From NCBI RefSeq assembly GCF_000571935.1, contig NZ_ATAX01000028.1, positions 439,001 through 503,000 on the forward strand: a DNA stretch of 64,000 nt, read 5' to 3'. Numbering within the stretch: position 1 is the first letter of the stretch; every line of letters begins with the position of its first letter. The DNA is from Ruminococcus flavefaciens 007c (GTDB lineage Bacteria; Bacillota; Clostridia; Oscillospirales; Ruminococcaceae). Positions 1-8,545 of the stretch are shown here, piece by piece. Under the pieces are notes generated by a model. The model did not search any database, was not told the DNA's origin, and saw only the letters and a program-made list of their open reading frames with translations. Both the position numbers and the translations under genes were made by a program.

Positions 1-1
1 T

Positions 2-919
2 CTCCGTGAGGGAGCTGCCTTTAAAAAGGCTGATGTCTGCTCAAAGAAGCTTCTGAAGATACTCGGCGACCTTGCAGCTTGGGCGGATTACCCCGAGGAG
101 GATATTCCAGAGGTGCGTCCCGAGAATATAAAAAGCGAGCTTACAGAGGTTCGTGATGAGCTGAGGTCACTTATCAGAAACTATGACAGCGGTAGGATAC
201 TCCGTGAGGGCGTTGCAACTGCTATTATCGGACGTCCAAATGTGGGCAAGTCAACTTTGTTCAACTGTCTCAGCGGCTGCGAAAGAAGTATTGTTACCGA
301 GATAGCGGGAACTACCCGTGACGTTATCGAGGAAACTGTGCGCGTGGGTGATATTACTCTCAGGCTTTCAGATACGGCAGGTATACACGATACCGATGAT
401 GTTATTGAAGGTATCGGTGTGGAAATGGCTGAAAAGATGATAGAATCATCTGAGCTCATTATTGCTGTTTTTGACGGAAGCTGTACGCTCACCGAGGACG
501 ATGTACAATTAATTAACAAAATTAACACTGATAAAGTTATTGCTGTCATAAATAAAAATGATGTGGAACAGCTGATAGATACTTCCCTGCTGACTAATAA
601 AATCAAACACATCGTATATTTATCAGCCAAAGAAAATACTGGAGTTGATGACCTCCATAGACATATTGAAGAAATTTTCAGACTGAATGAAGCTGATTTT
701 GATACGGCAACCGCTGCAAACGAGCGTCAGAAAAAGTGCATAGATAATGCTCTTGAAGGTATTGAAAGTGCTATTTCATCACTTGAAATCGGTGAAATGC
801 TTGACGCTGTTAATGTTCTTATTGATGATGCCGAACAGTCACTTCTTCAGCTTACAGGTCAAAAAATCACAGAAGCTGTTGTTGACGAAGTTTTTTCACG
901 TTTCTGTGTTGGAAAATAA
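2..919 (+). CDS. mnmE: tRNA uridine-5-carboxymethylaminomethyl(34) synthesis GTPase MnmE (5'-truncated by window)
   Basis: MnmE is the GTPase that, with MnmG, modifies U34 of certain tRNAs in the cytoplasm. The open frame runs in from the left edge, so only the C-terminal ~305 residues are visible; a GTG at 113 is internal, because homologous sequence (WADYPEEDI, the end of the N-terminal domain) lies upstream of it. G-domain motifs appear in order: GRPNVGKS (about residues 77-84 of the visible part), TTRD, DTAG, NKND and SAK. The protein ends in FCVGK, matching the conserved C-x-G-K tail that carries the catalytic cysteine. It is followed directly by a parS site and mnmG, the order usual near oriC in Firmicutes. 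Confidence 0.97.
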   Translation, partial: LREGAAFKKADVCSKKLLKILGDLAAWADYPEEDIPEVRPENIKSELTEVRDELRSLIRNYDSGRILREGVATAIIGRPNVGKSTLFNCLSGCERSIVTEIAGTTRDVIEETVRVGDITLRLSDTAGIHDTDDVIEGIGVEMAEKMIESSELIIAVFDGSCTLTEDDVQLINKINTDKVIAVINKNDVEQLIDTSLLTNKIKHIVYLSAKENTGVDDLHRHIEEIFRLNEADFDTATAANERQKKCIDNALEGIESAISSLEIGEMLDAVNVLIDDAEQSLLQLTGQKITEAVVDEVFSRFCVGK

Positions 920-935
920 TGTTTCACGTGAAACA
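920..935. promoter_or_regulatory. parS: parS centromere site (perfect consensus)
   Basis: TGTTTCACGTGAAACA is the exact 16-bp palindromic ParB/Spo0J binding consensus. It sits in the 33-bp gap between the mnmE stop and the mnmG start, about 3.7 kb from parA-parB. Known role: ParB nucleation and CTP-dependent loading for origin segregation. Confidence 0.97.
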
Positions 936-952
936 TACAAGGAGGGATATTT

Positions 953-2830
953 TTGACATATAAAATGGGAGAATTCGACGTTGCGGTTGTTGGCGCCGGT
1001 CATGCAGGTGTGGAAGCTGCACTTTCCTCTGCAAGACTGGGCTGCAAGACCGTAATGTTTACAATATCACTTGATCAGATAGCAAATATGCCCTGCAATC
1101 CGTCTATCGGTGGAACGGCAAAGGGCCATCTTGTACGTGAGATTGACGCTCTGGGCGGTGAAATGGGCAAAGCTGCCGATAAATGCTTCATTCAGAGCCG
1201 TATGCTCAATCGCGGAAAAGGACCTGCGGTTCACAGTCTTAGGGTTCAGGCTGATCGTGTCCGCTACCATGAATATATGAAGCAAGTATGTGAAAATCAG
1301 AAAAATCTGCTTGTGAAACAGGCAGAGATCTCTGATATTATTGTCGAAGATAATAAAATTGTCGGCGTGAGAACTTCACTTGGAGCTGAATATACAGTAA
1401 AAGCAGTCATTATTGCAACAGGAACATATCTGAAAGGTAAGATCCACATAGGAGAAGTTTCATATGAAAGTGGTCCTGATGCTGCACTTCCGAGCAAATT
1501 ATTATCAAAAAGTCTTATTGAAAACGGCGTGGAAATCAGAAGGTTCAAGACAGGAACTCCATGCCGTGTTAATAAAAGAAGTATTAATTTTGATATAATG
1601 GAAAGACAGGACGGAGACGAAAAAATCGTTCCGTTTTCATTTGAAACAGACTCGGAGCACCTTGAGAATAAAGTAAGCTGCTACGTTACATATACAAACA
1701 GTAAAACTCATGAGGTGATACTTTCCAACCTTGACAGATCCCCTCTTTACTCAGGCAGAATAGAGGGAGTCGGCCCAAGATACTGTCCTTCGATTGAGGA
1801 CAAGATCGTAAGATTTTCTGATAAACCAAGACATCAGCTTTTTGTTGAGCCTATGGGACTTTCAACTGAGGAATACTATTTGCAGGGAATGTCGTCATCA
1901 TTGCCTGAGGATGTTCAGCTGGCATTTCTAAGGACAATAGACGGACTGGAAGACGTAGAGATCATGAGACCTGCATATGCCATAGAGTATGACTGCTGCA
2001 ACCCTAATCAGCTGCTTCCGACACTTGAATTCAAGGCTGTAAGCGGACTTTACGGTGCAGGACAGTTTAACGGAAGCTCAGGATATGAGGAAGCTGGCGC
2101 ACAAGGAATAGTTGCAGGCATTAATGCTGCACTGAAAATAAAGAACAAGGAGCCCATGATACTTGACCGTGCAAGCTCCTATATTGGTACTCTTGTGGAC
2201 GATCTCGTGACTAAAGGATGCTCCGATCCATATCGTATGATGACCTCAAGAAGCGAATACCGTCTTATTCTTAGGCAGGATAATGCGGATCAGCGATTGA
2301 CTCCAATCGGCTATAAACTGGGACTAATCTCCCATGAACGCTACGAAAGGCTCCTTGAAAAAGAGCGTTTGACAGCTGAAGAGATCGAGCGTATTTCAAA
2401 GCTTAATGTCTCACCTACCGCCGAACTAAATGAATTTCTTGAAAACTGCGGCACTTCCCCACTTTCATCAGGCTGCAAAATGTCTGATCTGGTAAGACGT
2501 CCTCAGGTTAATTATAACGATCTTGCGCAGTTTGATGATGATCGTCCCGAGCTTCCATGGGAAGTCTGCGAGCAGGTTGAACTTCAGATTAAATATGAAG
2601 GTTATATTGAAAAACAGCTTGTTCAGATCGAACAGATGAGAAAAATGGAGTCAAAAAAGCTTCCTCCTGATTTGGATTATAGCCTTATTTACGGGCTTCG
2701 GCTTGAAGCTGTGGAGAAGCTTAATAAGATAAAGCCTCTTTCAATAGGACAGGCGTCACGTATCTCGGGGGTTTCTCCTGCGGATGTTTCTATGCTTGCT
2801 GTATGGCTTATGCATGAGAAAGGAGAGTAA
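953..2830 (+). CDS. mnmG: tRNA uridine-5-carboxymethylaminomethyl(34) synthesis enzyme MnmG
   Basis: FAD-dependent partner of MnmE in tRNA wobble-uridine modification. The 625-aa length is normal for the family. The N-terminus shows the FAD-binding [10 protein letters not shown] motif (about residues 15-24), followed by [20 protein letters not shown], the MnmG signature. The C-terminal helical domain ends with [15 protein letters not shown], typical of GidA. A TTG start at 953 is chosen because AAGGAGG (939-945) lies 7 nt upstream; the in-frame ATG at 965 is too far from that site. It overlaps nothing upstream and is followed 1 nt later by rsmG, so the two are probably translationally coupled. 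Confidence 0.97.
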   Translation: MTYKMGEFDVAVVGAGHAGVEAALSSARLGCKTVMFTISLDQIANMPCNPSIGGTAKGHLVREIDALGGEMGKAADKCFIQSRMLNRGKGPAVHSLRVQADRVRYHEYMKQVCENQKNLLVKQAEISDIIVEDNKIVGVRTSLGAEYTVKAVIIATGTYLKGKIHIGEVSYESGPDAALPSKLLSKSLIENGVEIRRFKTGTPCRVNKRSINFDIMERQDGDEKIVPFSFETDSEHLENKVSCYVTYTNSKTHEVILSNLDRSPLYSGRIEGVGPRYCPSIEDKIVRFSDKPRHQLFVEPMGLSTEEYYLQGMSSSLPEDVQLAFLRTIDGLEDVEIMRPAYAIEYDCCNPNQLLPTLEFKAVSGLYGAGQFNGSSGYEEAGAQGIVAGINAALKIKNKEPMILDRASSYIGTLVDDLVTKGCSDPYRMMTSRSEYRLILRQDNADQRLTPIGYKLGLISHERYERLLEKERLTAEEIERISKLNVSPTAELNEFLENCGTSPLSSGCKMSDLVRRPQVNYNDLAQFDDDRPELPWEVCEQVELQIKYEGYIEKQLVQIEQMRKMESKKLPPDLDYSLIYGLRLEAVEKLNKIKPLSIGQASRISGVSPADVSMLAVWLMHEKGE

Positions 2831-2831
2831 G

Positions 2832-3536
2832 ATGCTGCCTGATTTTGAATTATGTTGCTCTGATTTTCACAGTGCAGGACTTATTCTTACGAGAGAGCTT
2901 TATGGGAAGCTTGAAAAATATGCAGAGTTTCTTGTGAATTATAATGAAAAAGTCAATCTCACTGCAATTACAGAACCTGTTGAAGTGCTCAGAAAACATT
3001 TTATTGACAGTATCATAATGTCGCAGCAAGTTGATATTCCGGAAAATTCAGCGATTATTGATGTCGGAACCGGTGCGGGCTTCCCTTCTGTTCCTTTGAA
3101 GCTTTACAGACCTGATATCAGGCTGACACTTCTTGATAGTCTTAACAAGCGTATAGATTTTCTCAGACAGCTTTGTGATATACTTGAGATAGAGGCCGAA
3201 TTCATTCACGGCCGGGCTGAGGATGTTTCAAAAATGCCTGAATACAGGGAAAAATATGATTTTTCATGTGCTCGCGCAGTTGCAAATATGGCACTTCTAA
3301 GCGAACTTTGCATACCTTTTGTAAGGGTTGGAGGTTCATTCATTGCTATGAAGGGTCCAAACGAAGACATAAGTCTCGGCGAAAATGCTGTGCACATACT
3401 TGGCGGAACTCTTGCTTCAGTTGTGGAATATGATCTTTTCGATGAAAAGAGACGTATTGTCAATGTAAAGAAAATATCGCAGACTCCGTCAAAATACCCG
3501 CGCAATAGCAGTCAGATCAAGAAAAAAACTCTTTGA
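2832..3536 (+). CDS. rsmG: 16S rRNA (guanine(527)-N(7))-methyltransferase RsmG
   Basis: Methylates G527 of 16S rRNA using S-adenosylmethionine. The ATG at 2832 is preceded by AGGAG overlapping the mnmG stop and gives 234 aa, the usual RsmG size. Visible features: NYNEKVNLTAIT and RKHFIDSI near the N-terminus, the SAM-binding IDVGTGAGFPSVPLKL, DSLNKRIDFL, and SCARAVANMALLSELCIPFV. The gene sits between mnmG and noc as in Bacillus and many Clostridia, and a strong terminator follows. Confidence 0.96.
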   Translation: MLPDFELCCSDFHSAGLILTRELYGKLEKYAEFLVNYNEKVNLTAITEPVEVLRKHFIDSIIMSQQVDIPENSAIIDVGTGAGFPSVPLKLYRPDIRLTLLDSLNKRIDFLRQLCDILEIEAEFIHGRAEDVSKMPEYREKYDFSCARAVANMALLSELCIPFVRVGGSFIAMKGPNEDISLGENAVHILGGTLASVVEYDLFDEKRRIVNVKKISQTPSKYPRNSSQIKKKTL

Positions 3537-3558
3537 TGCTGTGATTATATGTCGCTTT

Positions 3559-3592
3559 AACAGCCGTTTTCTCGAAAAACGGCTGTTTTTTT
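3559..3592 (+). terminator. Rho-independent terminator after rsmG
   Basis: AACAGCCGTTTT and AAAACGGCTGTT form a 12-bp stem with a short loop, followed by a run of seven T. It closes the mnmE-mnmG-rsmG transcription unit before noc. Confidence 0.9.
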
Positions 3593-3655
3593 ATGTGGCA
3601 AATATTTCCCGATGATGTTAGAATTATCTTAACGAACATCATTGGAGGTTTTTAT

Positions 3656-4471
3656 ATGGCAGGTTTTCTCAATTTTACAAAGGAAAAGCTTATAAATAAG
3701 GTCGTAGAGATCGGAATTGACGAAATAATACCTAATCCTTACCAACCAAGGCAGGATTTTTGCGAGGATATTACGGCTCTTGCTGAGTCAATTGCTCAGA
3801 ATGGTATTCTTCAGCCTCTTTCTGTAAGGAAAAAGAATGGTCAGTATGAGCTTATAGCAGGGGAGAGGCGTCTTCGTGCGGCTAAGATGTGCGGTATGAG
3901 CTTTGTTCCGTGTATCGTTCACGATGTCAGTGACCGACACTCGGCAGTTCTTGCGCTTGTAGAAAATATTCAGAGGCAGGATCTTTCTTTTTTTGAGGAA
4001 GCTGCTGCTATCGAGAAGCTCATTTCTCATTATGGTATGACACAGGAGGACGCTGCCGCAAAGCTTGGACGCGCTCAGAGCACCATTGCAAATAAGCTCA
4101 GACTGCTGAGGCTTACAGATAAAGAAAAGGAGCTTATAATTAATTACAGTCTCACAGAACGCCATGCAAGAGCTCTTCTGAGACTTGGCAGTGCCGAGGA
4201 TAGGATATTTATTCTCAGTAAGATTATCAAGAACAATCTCAACGTTGAACGTTCCGAAAAGCTTATTGACGAGTTTATCGGAAGTGCCCGCAACAAAGCA
4301 AGCCTGAAAAAGCGTTCACTTGTTTTTCAGAATGTGAAAATGTTTGTCAATACCATTAATAAGGCTGTAGAGACCATGCAGGCTGCTGGAATATCCGCAG
4401 ATTCGCGTAAAATACAGAATGAGGACTATATAGAGTACCGTGTGCGAATCCCTATTATGAAGAAAAACTGA
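3656..4471 (+). CDS. noc: ParB-family nucleoid occlusion-type protein (Noc position)
   Basis: 271-aa ParB/Noc-family CTPase DNA-binding protein. The ParB core is clear: IIPNPYQPRQDF, then GERRLRAAKMCGM (nucleotide-binding arginine-rich box), VENIQRQDLSFFEEA, and a helix-turn-helix TQEDAAAKLGRAQSTIANKL. The ATG at 3656 is preceded by GGAGG; an upstream in-frame start at 3593 lies in the preceding terminator and is rejected. A second ParB paralogue lies downstream of parA, so by synteny with Bacillus (rsmG-noc-soj-spo0J) this copy is the Noc-like one. The actual DNA target (NBS versus parS) cannot be read from sequence alone. Residues differ between the two helix-turn-helix regions. Confidence 0.85.
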   Translation: MAGFLNFTKEKLINKVVEIGIDEIIPNPYQPRQDFCEDITALAESIAQNGILQPLSVRKKNGQYELIAGERRLRAAKMCGMSFVPCIVHDVSDRHSAVLALVENIQRQDLSFFEEAAAIEKLISHYGMTQEDAAAKLGRAQSTIANKLRLLRLTDKEKELIINYSLTERHARALLRLGSAEDRIFILSKIIKNNLNVERSEKLIDEFIGSARNKASLKKRSLVFQNVKMFVNTINKAVETMQAAGISADSRKIQNEDYIEYRVRIPIMKKN

Positions 4472-4479
4472 TACTTATT

Positions 4480-4495
4480 TGTTTCACATGAAACA
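4480..4495. promoter_or_regulatory. parS-like site, one mismatch
   Basis: TGTTTCACATGAAACA differs from the parS consensus at one central base. It lies 9 bp after the noc stop. A half-match (TGTTTCATGTGA) is at 4503-4514. Confidence 0.7.
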
Positions 4496-4533
4496 TTTTT
4501 GTTGTTTCATGTGATTTTTTATACCCTGAAAAA

Positions 4534-4549
4534 TGTTTCACATGAAACA
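4534..4549. promoter_or_regulatory. second parS-like site, identical variant
   Basis: TGTTTCACATGAAACA again, the same one-base variant as at 4480, 54 bp away and 26 bp upstream of the parA -35 box. The repeated variant argues against chance and for ParB or Noc binding at the parAB promoter. Confidence 0.7.
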
Positions 4550-4574
4550 TTTTCAAAAAAATATCCTTTTCTTA

Positions 4575-4603
4575 TTTACAATAGGCTTAAATAGTGCTAT
4601 AAT
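4575..4603 (+). promoter_or_regulatory. sigma-A promoter of parA
   Basis: TTTACA (4575-4580), 17-bp spacer, TATAAT (4598-4603), 30 bp upstream of the parA start. Confidence 0.75.
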
Positions 4604-4633
4604 ATTATAAGTAAATCTTGAAAGGAAGATAAT

Positions 4634-5461
4634 ATGGGCAAGATAATCGCAGTTGCCAACCAGAAGGGCGGCGTCGGAAAGTCAACAACTGTAATAAATA
4701 TTGCGGCATATCTCGGTTCAAGGGGCTTTAAGGTGCTTTGTATCGATTCTGATTCCCAGGGCAATACAACTACGGGCTTTGGTATAAAGAAAAAATCCGT
4801 AAGCGCCTCTGCTTATGATGTTATTATGGGGAAGACTCGTATCCAGGAAGCAATTATAGAAACAGAGTTCATCAATGTGTCTATTGTACCGGGTACTGAG
4901 GCTCTCGCAGGATGCGAGCTTGAGCTTGCACAGAACGATAACAGGGTAAACAGACTGAAAATGCAGCTCCTGACCTGTAAGGACGACTATGATTATATTC
5001 TTATTGATTGTCCTCCTGCACTGGGTACTATTACTATCAACGGTATAGTTGCCTGCGACAGTATCATTGTTCCTATGCTGGCTGAGTTCTATGCCCTTGA
5101 GGGACTTTCTCAGCTTGTAAATACCATTAAAATAGTTAAAAATAATTATAATCCTGCTCTTCAGATAGAGGGGATATTATTTACTATGTTCGACGGACGT
5201 CTTAACGTTGCAAACGACGTTGTGGCGGAGGTTGAGAAATACTTCCCCGATAAGGTATTCAAAACAAAGGTTCCGAGAAACGTTCGTATCTCAGAAGCGC
5301 CCAGCCACGGAAAGCCCGTAATGTATTACGACAAGGCTTCAAAGGGTGCTGAGTCCTACGAGCTTGTATGCCATGAGATACTTGACGAACCATTGGAACT
5401 CCCGAAGAAGAAAAAGATCTTCTCTTTCAAGAAAAACAGGAAAGGAAAACGTTCGTCTTGA
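4634..5461 (+). CDS. parA: Chromosome-partitioning ATPase ParA (Soj)
   Basis: Deviant Walker ATPase that works with ParB-parS in chromosome segregation and replication-initiation control. The 275-aa protein starts MGKIIAVANQKGGVGKSTT, with the deviant Walker A lysine; the Walker A' region DSDSQGNTTTG and the Walker B-like ILIDCPPALG follow. The ATG has AAAGGAAG upstream. The C-terminus is unusually basic (KKKKIFSFKKNRKGKR), which might aid non-specific DNA binding; that is inference. parB follows after 16 nt. Confidence 0.96.
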   Translation: MGKIIAVANQKGGVGKSTTVINIAAYLGSRGFKVLCIDSDSQGNTTTGFGIKKKSVSASAYDVIMGKTRIQEAIIETEFINVSIVPGTEALAGCELELAQNDNRVNRLKMQLLTCKDDYDYILIDCPPALGTITINGIVACDSIIVPMLAEFYALEGLSQLVNTIKIVKNNYNPALQIEGILFTMFDGRLNVANDVVAEVEKYFPDKVFKTKVPRNVRISEAPSHGKPVMYYDKASKGAESYELVCHEILDEPLELPKKKKIFSFKKNRKGKRSS

Positions 5462-5477
5462 CGAATGAGGATAAAAT

Positions 5478-6332
5478 ATGGCAAAAGGTGGTTTAGGTGC
5501 AGGTCTTGACACATTGCTCAGCGATAATAATTTCGATGTGCAGGTAAAAAAGACTCTCCGCACCGCTGAAATAGAGCCGAACCGCGATCAGCCACGTAAG
5601 GCGTTCAGCGATGAGGCAATAACTGCTCTTGCGGATTCTATTCGTGAGCATGGTATGCTCCAGCCTATTGTTGTCAGACCAATAGACACCGGCGGCTACC
5701 AGATAGTGGCAGGGGAGAGAAGATGGCGTGCAGCAAGAATGCTGGGACTTGACGAGGTGCCTGTCAATATCCGTGAACTTACTGATCTCGAGACCATGCA
5801 GATAGCTATTATCGAGAATCTCCAGCGTGAAAATCTCAATCCCGTTGAAGAAGCCGCAGGTTACAATGAGCTTATCGAGAAATTCGGCATGACTCAGGAA
5901 AAGGTTGCAAAGATGGTGGGACGTTCCCGTTCTGCTGTTGCCAATTCGGTAAGACTTCTTTCGCTTCCCGACAGAGTGCTGAAAATGCTTGAAAACGGAG
6001 ACATCTCCGCAGGCCATGCAAGAGCGCTTCTGGGCTTTGAAAACGAGGAAATGCTTATTGCAACGGCTCTCAGAGCTGCTGACGGAGGACTTACGGTACG
6101 TCAGGTGGAAAAGGCTGCGCAGAAGTCTGCCGAGCATCAGGAAGAAGCTACTGTGAATGCTTCAAACAAAAAAATCGACAACTATTTCAAGGAAATGGAG
6201 CTCTCGTTGAATGAGCGCCTCGGCAGAAAGGTCAAGGTGGACTACGGCAAAAATAAGGGAGCACTGATACTTGAATTTTATGATAAAAACGATCTTGCAG
6301 CACTTGCTGAAAAGCTCGCTAAAGAAGACTAA
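5478..6332 (+). CDS. parB: Chromosome-partitioning protein ParB (Spo0J)
   Basis: 284-aa CTP-dependent parS-binding clamp protein. It has the N-terminal MAKGGLGAGLDTLL, which often recruits ParA in Firmicutes, the motif IEPNRDQPRKAF, the CTP-binding box GERRWRAARML, IENLQRENLNPVEEA, the HTH TQEKVAKMVGRSRSAVANSV, and a C-terminal dimerisation domain. It is in an operon with parA and is followed 11 nt later by serS, so serS may share its transcript. Confidence 0.96.
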   Translation: MAKGGLGAGLDTLLSDNNFDVQVKKTLRTAEIEPNRDQPRKAFSDEAITALADSIREHGMLQPIVVRPIDTGGYQIVAGERRWRAARMLGLDEVPVNIRELTDLETMQIAIIENLQRENLNPVEEAAGYNELIEKFGMTQEKVAKMVGRSRSAVANSVRLLSLPDRVLKMLENGDISAGHARALLGFENEEMLIATALRAADGGLTVRQVEKAAQKSAEHQEEATVNASNKKIDNYFKEMELSLNERLGRKVKVDYGKNKGALILEFYDKNDLAALAEKLAKED

Positions 6333-6343
6333 GGAGAATAGAT

Positions 6344-7636
6344 ATGATAGACATTAAGCTTATAAGAATAAACCCCGAGCTGGTTAAGGAGAACATCAAG
6401 AAGAAGTTCCAGGACGAAAAGCTGGAGCTCGTTGATAAGGTAGTTGAGCTGGACAAGAAGTACAGAGAGACCAAGACAGAGTGCGACAGCCTTCGTAATG
6501 TCCGCAAGGTAAGAAGTAAAGAGATCGGCGGCTACATGGCTAAGGGCATGAAGGACGAGGCCGAGAAGGCAAAAGCAGAAGTAACAGAGCTCGGCGATAA
6601 GCTCGCTGCTATGGAAGAGCTTGAAACAAAGCTTGAGGGAGAGATCAAGGAGATAATGATGGTGATCCCGAACATTATCGACGACAGTGTTCCGATAGGA
6701 AAGGACGACACCGAGAACGTTGAGGTCGAGAAATTCGGCGAACCTGCTGTTCCTGATTTTGAAGTACCTTACCACGTTGATATCATGGAAAAGGTCAACG
6801 GTATCGACATCGACAGTGCAAGAAGCACCAGCGGAAACGGTTTCTATTACCTCAAGGGAGACATCGCTCAGCTCCAGAGCTGCATACTTTCCTATGCAAG
6901 AGATTTCATGATCGACAAGGGCTTTACATATTATATTCCGCCCTTTATGATAAGAAGCGCAGTCGTTACAGGCGTTATGAGCTTTGACGATATGGCTAAC
7001 ATGATGTATAAGATTGAGGGCGAGGATCTCTACCTCATCGGTACCTCCGAGCACTCTATGATAGGCAAGTTCATTGACACTATCCTTCCCGAGACTGATC
7101 TTCCCCAGACTCTTACAAGCTATTCGCCTTGCTTCCGTAAGGAGGTCGGCTCCAAGGGTATCGAGGAGCGCGGCGTTTACCGTATACACCAGTTTGAGAA
7201 GCAGGAAATGGTCGTAGTATGTAAGCCCGAGGAGTCCATGGACTGGTTCCACAAGCTTTACAGCTATACAGTTGAGTTCTTCCGCACACTGGATATACCT
7301 GTACGTACACTTGAATGCTGCTCGGGAGACCTTGCAGACCTGAAGGTAAAGTCTATAGACGTTGAAGCTTGGTCACCCCGTCAGAAGAAGTATTTCGAGG
7401 TAGGAAGCTGTTCTAACCTGGGCGACGCACAGGCAAGACGTCTTGGCATCAGAGTAAAGACAGAGGACGGAAATAAATACTTCCCCCATACTCTTAACAA
7501 TACAGTTGTTGCTCCTCCGAGAATGCTCATTGCATTCGTTGAGAATAACCTCAACGAGGACGGTTCTATCCGTATACCAAAGGCTCTCCAGCCTTATATG
7601 CGCAAGGAGCTTATCAAGGTACCCGAAAAGAAATAA
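6344..7636 (+). CDS. serS: Serine--tRNA ligase, divergent motif 2
   Basis: 430-aa class II aminoacyl-tRNA synthetase charging tRNA-Ser. The N-terminal ~110 residues form the charged antiparallel coiled-coil arm that grips the long variable arm of tRNA-Ser. The core has YLIGTSEHSMIG (serine-binding TxE position), the motif 2 region FRKEVGSKGIEERGVYRIHQF, SCSNLGDAQARRLGIR, and motif 3 near PPRMLIAFVE. These depart from the common bacterial forms (TAEVPL, GRDTRG, NGSGLAVGRTL) yet keep the functional core. It starts with ATG after AAGGAGA, 11 nt behind parB. No T-box leader is present, so expression probably follows parAB. Confidence 0.92.
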   Translation: MIDIKLIRINPELVKENIKKKFQDEKLELVDKVVELDKKYRETKTECDSLRNVRKVRSKEIGGYMAKGMKDEAEKAKAEVTELGDKLAAMEELETKLEGEIKEIMMVIPNIIDDSVPIGKDDTENVEVEKFGEPAVPDFEVPYHVDIMEKVNGIDIDSARSTSGNGFYYLKGDIAQLQSCILSYARDFMIDKGFTYYIPPFMIRSAVVTGVMSFDDMANMMYKIEGEDLYLIGTSEHSMIGKFIDTILPETDLPQTLTSYSPCFRKEVGSKGIEERGVYRIHQFEKQEMVVVCKPEESMDWFHKLYSYTVEFFRTLDIPVRTLECCSGDLADLKVKSIDVEAWSPRQKKYFEVGSCSNLGDAQARRLGIRVKTEDGNKYFPHTLNNTVVAPPRMLIAFVENNLNEDGSIRIPKALQPYMRKELIKVPEKK

Positions 7637-7637
7637 T

Positions 7638-8012
7638 ATGAAACGCTTTATAAGAATCGCAATTTTTATACCAACTTTGATACTGACCGCTTCGATCGGG
7701 ATATTTACAGCTTTGTATTTCTTTTATCCCAGTCATACTCTCAGAGTCGGCGGTCTGATAGCGTTTGCAGATTCAAATCTGATAATAAGAATGTCAGATG
7801 ATGATTTTTTTGAACTGGCTAAAGGCAGGAGCTATGATGAGCTTGTATCGGAATTAGGCAAGCCCAGCGGAACTGTCGGTTCAGGCATAGTCAGATATTA
7901 CTGGCGTATCGGAGAAAACAAATACGGCGTTGTAACTTACTGTGGCAGCAAAACGGTTGGAATCCCTGAGATATGGACAGGCGAACAAAGCAAGATAAAA
8001 ATTGAATTCTGA
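7638..8012 (+). CDS. Small membrane-anchored protein of unknown function
   Basis: 124 aa, starting 1 nt after the serS stop codon. An N-terminal hydrophobic helix (about residues 5-30) would anchor it in the membrane with the rest outside. The C-terminal part YDELVSELGKPSG...GIVRYYW has the look of a small beta-rich SmpA/OmlA-type fold seen in lipoproteins, but the match is by pattern only. There is no recognisable ribosome-binding site beyond the end of serS, suggesting translational coupling. A terminator follows immediately. Function unknown. Confidence 0.75.
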   Translation: MKRFIRIAIFIPTLILTASIGIFTALYFFYPSHTLRVGGLIAFADSNLIIRMSDDDFFELAKGRSYDELVSELGKPSGTVGSGIVRYYWRIGENKYGVVTYCGSKTVGIPEIWTGEQSKIKIEF

Positions 8013-8016
8013 CAGA

Positions 8017-8040
8017 AAGGACGGTTTATACCGTCCTTTT
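8017..8040 (+). terminator. Rho-independent terminator
   Basis: AAAGGACGGT and ACCGTCCTTT form a 10-bp stem with a TTAT loop and T-rich tail, directly after the small membrane protein gene. It ends the parA-parB-serS transcription unit. Confidence 0.85.
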
Positions 8041-8046
8041 TATGTA

Positions 8047-8065
8047 GGGCGGATATTGTCCGCCC
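8047..8065. repeat. GC-rich palindrome (REP-like hairpin)
   Basis: GGGCGGA and TCCGCCC pair around TATTG, and CCGCAATTAATTGCGG (8071-8086) is a second perfect palindrome overlapping the end of the small minus-strand gene. There is no U-run on either strand, so neither looks like a standard terminator. Could be dispersed repetitive hairpins. Confidence 0.5.
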
Positions 8066-8076
8066 GCAAGCCGCAA

Positions 8077-8184
8077 TTAATTGCGGTCAATATGCTCGTC
8101 TCCCCACTTTGCTGCCGTGCAGAGACATATGGCAAAGACTCCGACCGTTCCGCCGAACATACTTCCCAGAACAAAACCAAGCAT
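8077..8184 (-). CDS. 35-aa membrane peptide, DUF3789-like
   Basis: A very short minus-strand ORF: MLGFVLGSMFGGTVGVF, then AICLCTAAKWGDEHIDRN. The start ATG at 8184 is preceded by AAGAAAGGATG. One glycine-rich transmembrane helix followed by CLC and a charged tail matches the DUF3789 family (about 32-37 aa, common in Firmicutes, function unknown) as I remember it. The TATAAT-like box near 8243-8248 may be its promoter. It lies convergent to the serS-side operon. Confidence 0.7.
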   Translation of the reverse strand: MLGFVLGSMFGGTVGVFAICLCTAAKWGDEHIDRN

Positions 8185-8249
8185 GATATCATCCTTTCTT
8201 TTTATTGCATATTAATCTGCGCAGGGTCTTTCGCTTTAATATTATAATG

Positions 8250-8347
8250 AGCATTTTTCAGCTCCTTTAATCATTCTGTCCGCATTATTTCTGCGGACTT
8301 TTTTATTATTTTTCACTTTGAAAATGAATATACAGCTGAAAAATGCT
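8250..8347. repeat. 14-bp perfect inverted repeat enclosing a terminator hairpin
   Basis: AGCATTTTTCAGCT (8250-8263) and AGCTGAAAAATGCT (8334-8347) are exact reverse complements and enclose GTCCGCA...TGCGGAC plus TTTTTT (8278-8304), a plus-strand terminator. No gene lies inside. See findings. Confidence 0.6.
8278..8304 (+). terminator. Rho-independent terminator in a gene-free stretch
   Basis: GTCCGCA, loop TTATTTC, TGCGGAC, then TTTTTTATT. No plus-strand gene precedes it within 260 bp, so it may end a small RNA. Confidence 0.75.
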
Positions 8348-8349
8348 AA

Positions 8350-8545
8350 TAGTAATTCTGTACAAATGAAGCCATGAAACAGCCCCTCCCCCGCTGCAAA
8401 ACGCCCGGAAGAGGGACTCCCCTGCCGGAGAATATGGCTGTTTTACGTTGCAGCCTGTACGGCGGTCACGTGACTTGTGATTTTATCTTAACAAAATACG
8501 GGAGCCTGAGGCAGTAAAAAAACTACAAGAAAAAAGTTTTTATTT
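8350..8545 (+). ncRNA. Candidate structured RNA with pseudoknot pairing
   Basis: Gene-free and unusually GC-rich for an intergenic region. AAACAGCC (8377-8384) can pair with GGCTGTTT (8436-8443), while GCTGCAA (8393-8399) can pair with TTGCAGC (8448-8454); the two helices interleave as a pseudoknot. Between them CCGG-AAG-AGGG-ACTC-CCCT-G-CCGG forms a hairpin. An AAAACT...AGTTTT stem with a T-rich tail near 8514-8543 could end it. I do not recognise the family; strand is inferred from the tail. Confidence 0.35.

Noticed and set aside
4503..4518. Third parS-like site between the two variants
   Set aside because: Only the left half matches (TGTTTCATGTGA then T-run).
6333..6343. T-box leader before serS
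   Set aside because: Only 11 nt separate parB and serS.
8465..8474. GTCACGTGAC as a parS site
   Set aside because: Only the central CACGTG matches; the TTTC/GAAA arms are absent.
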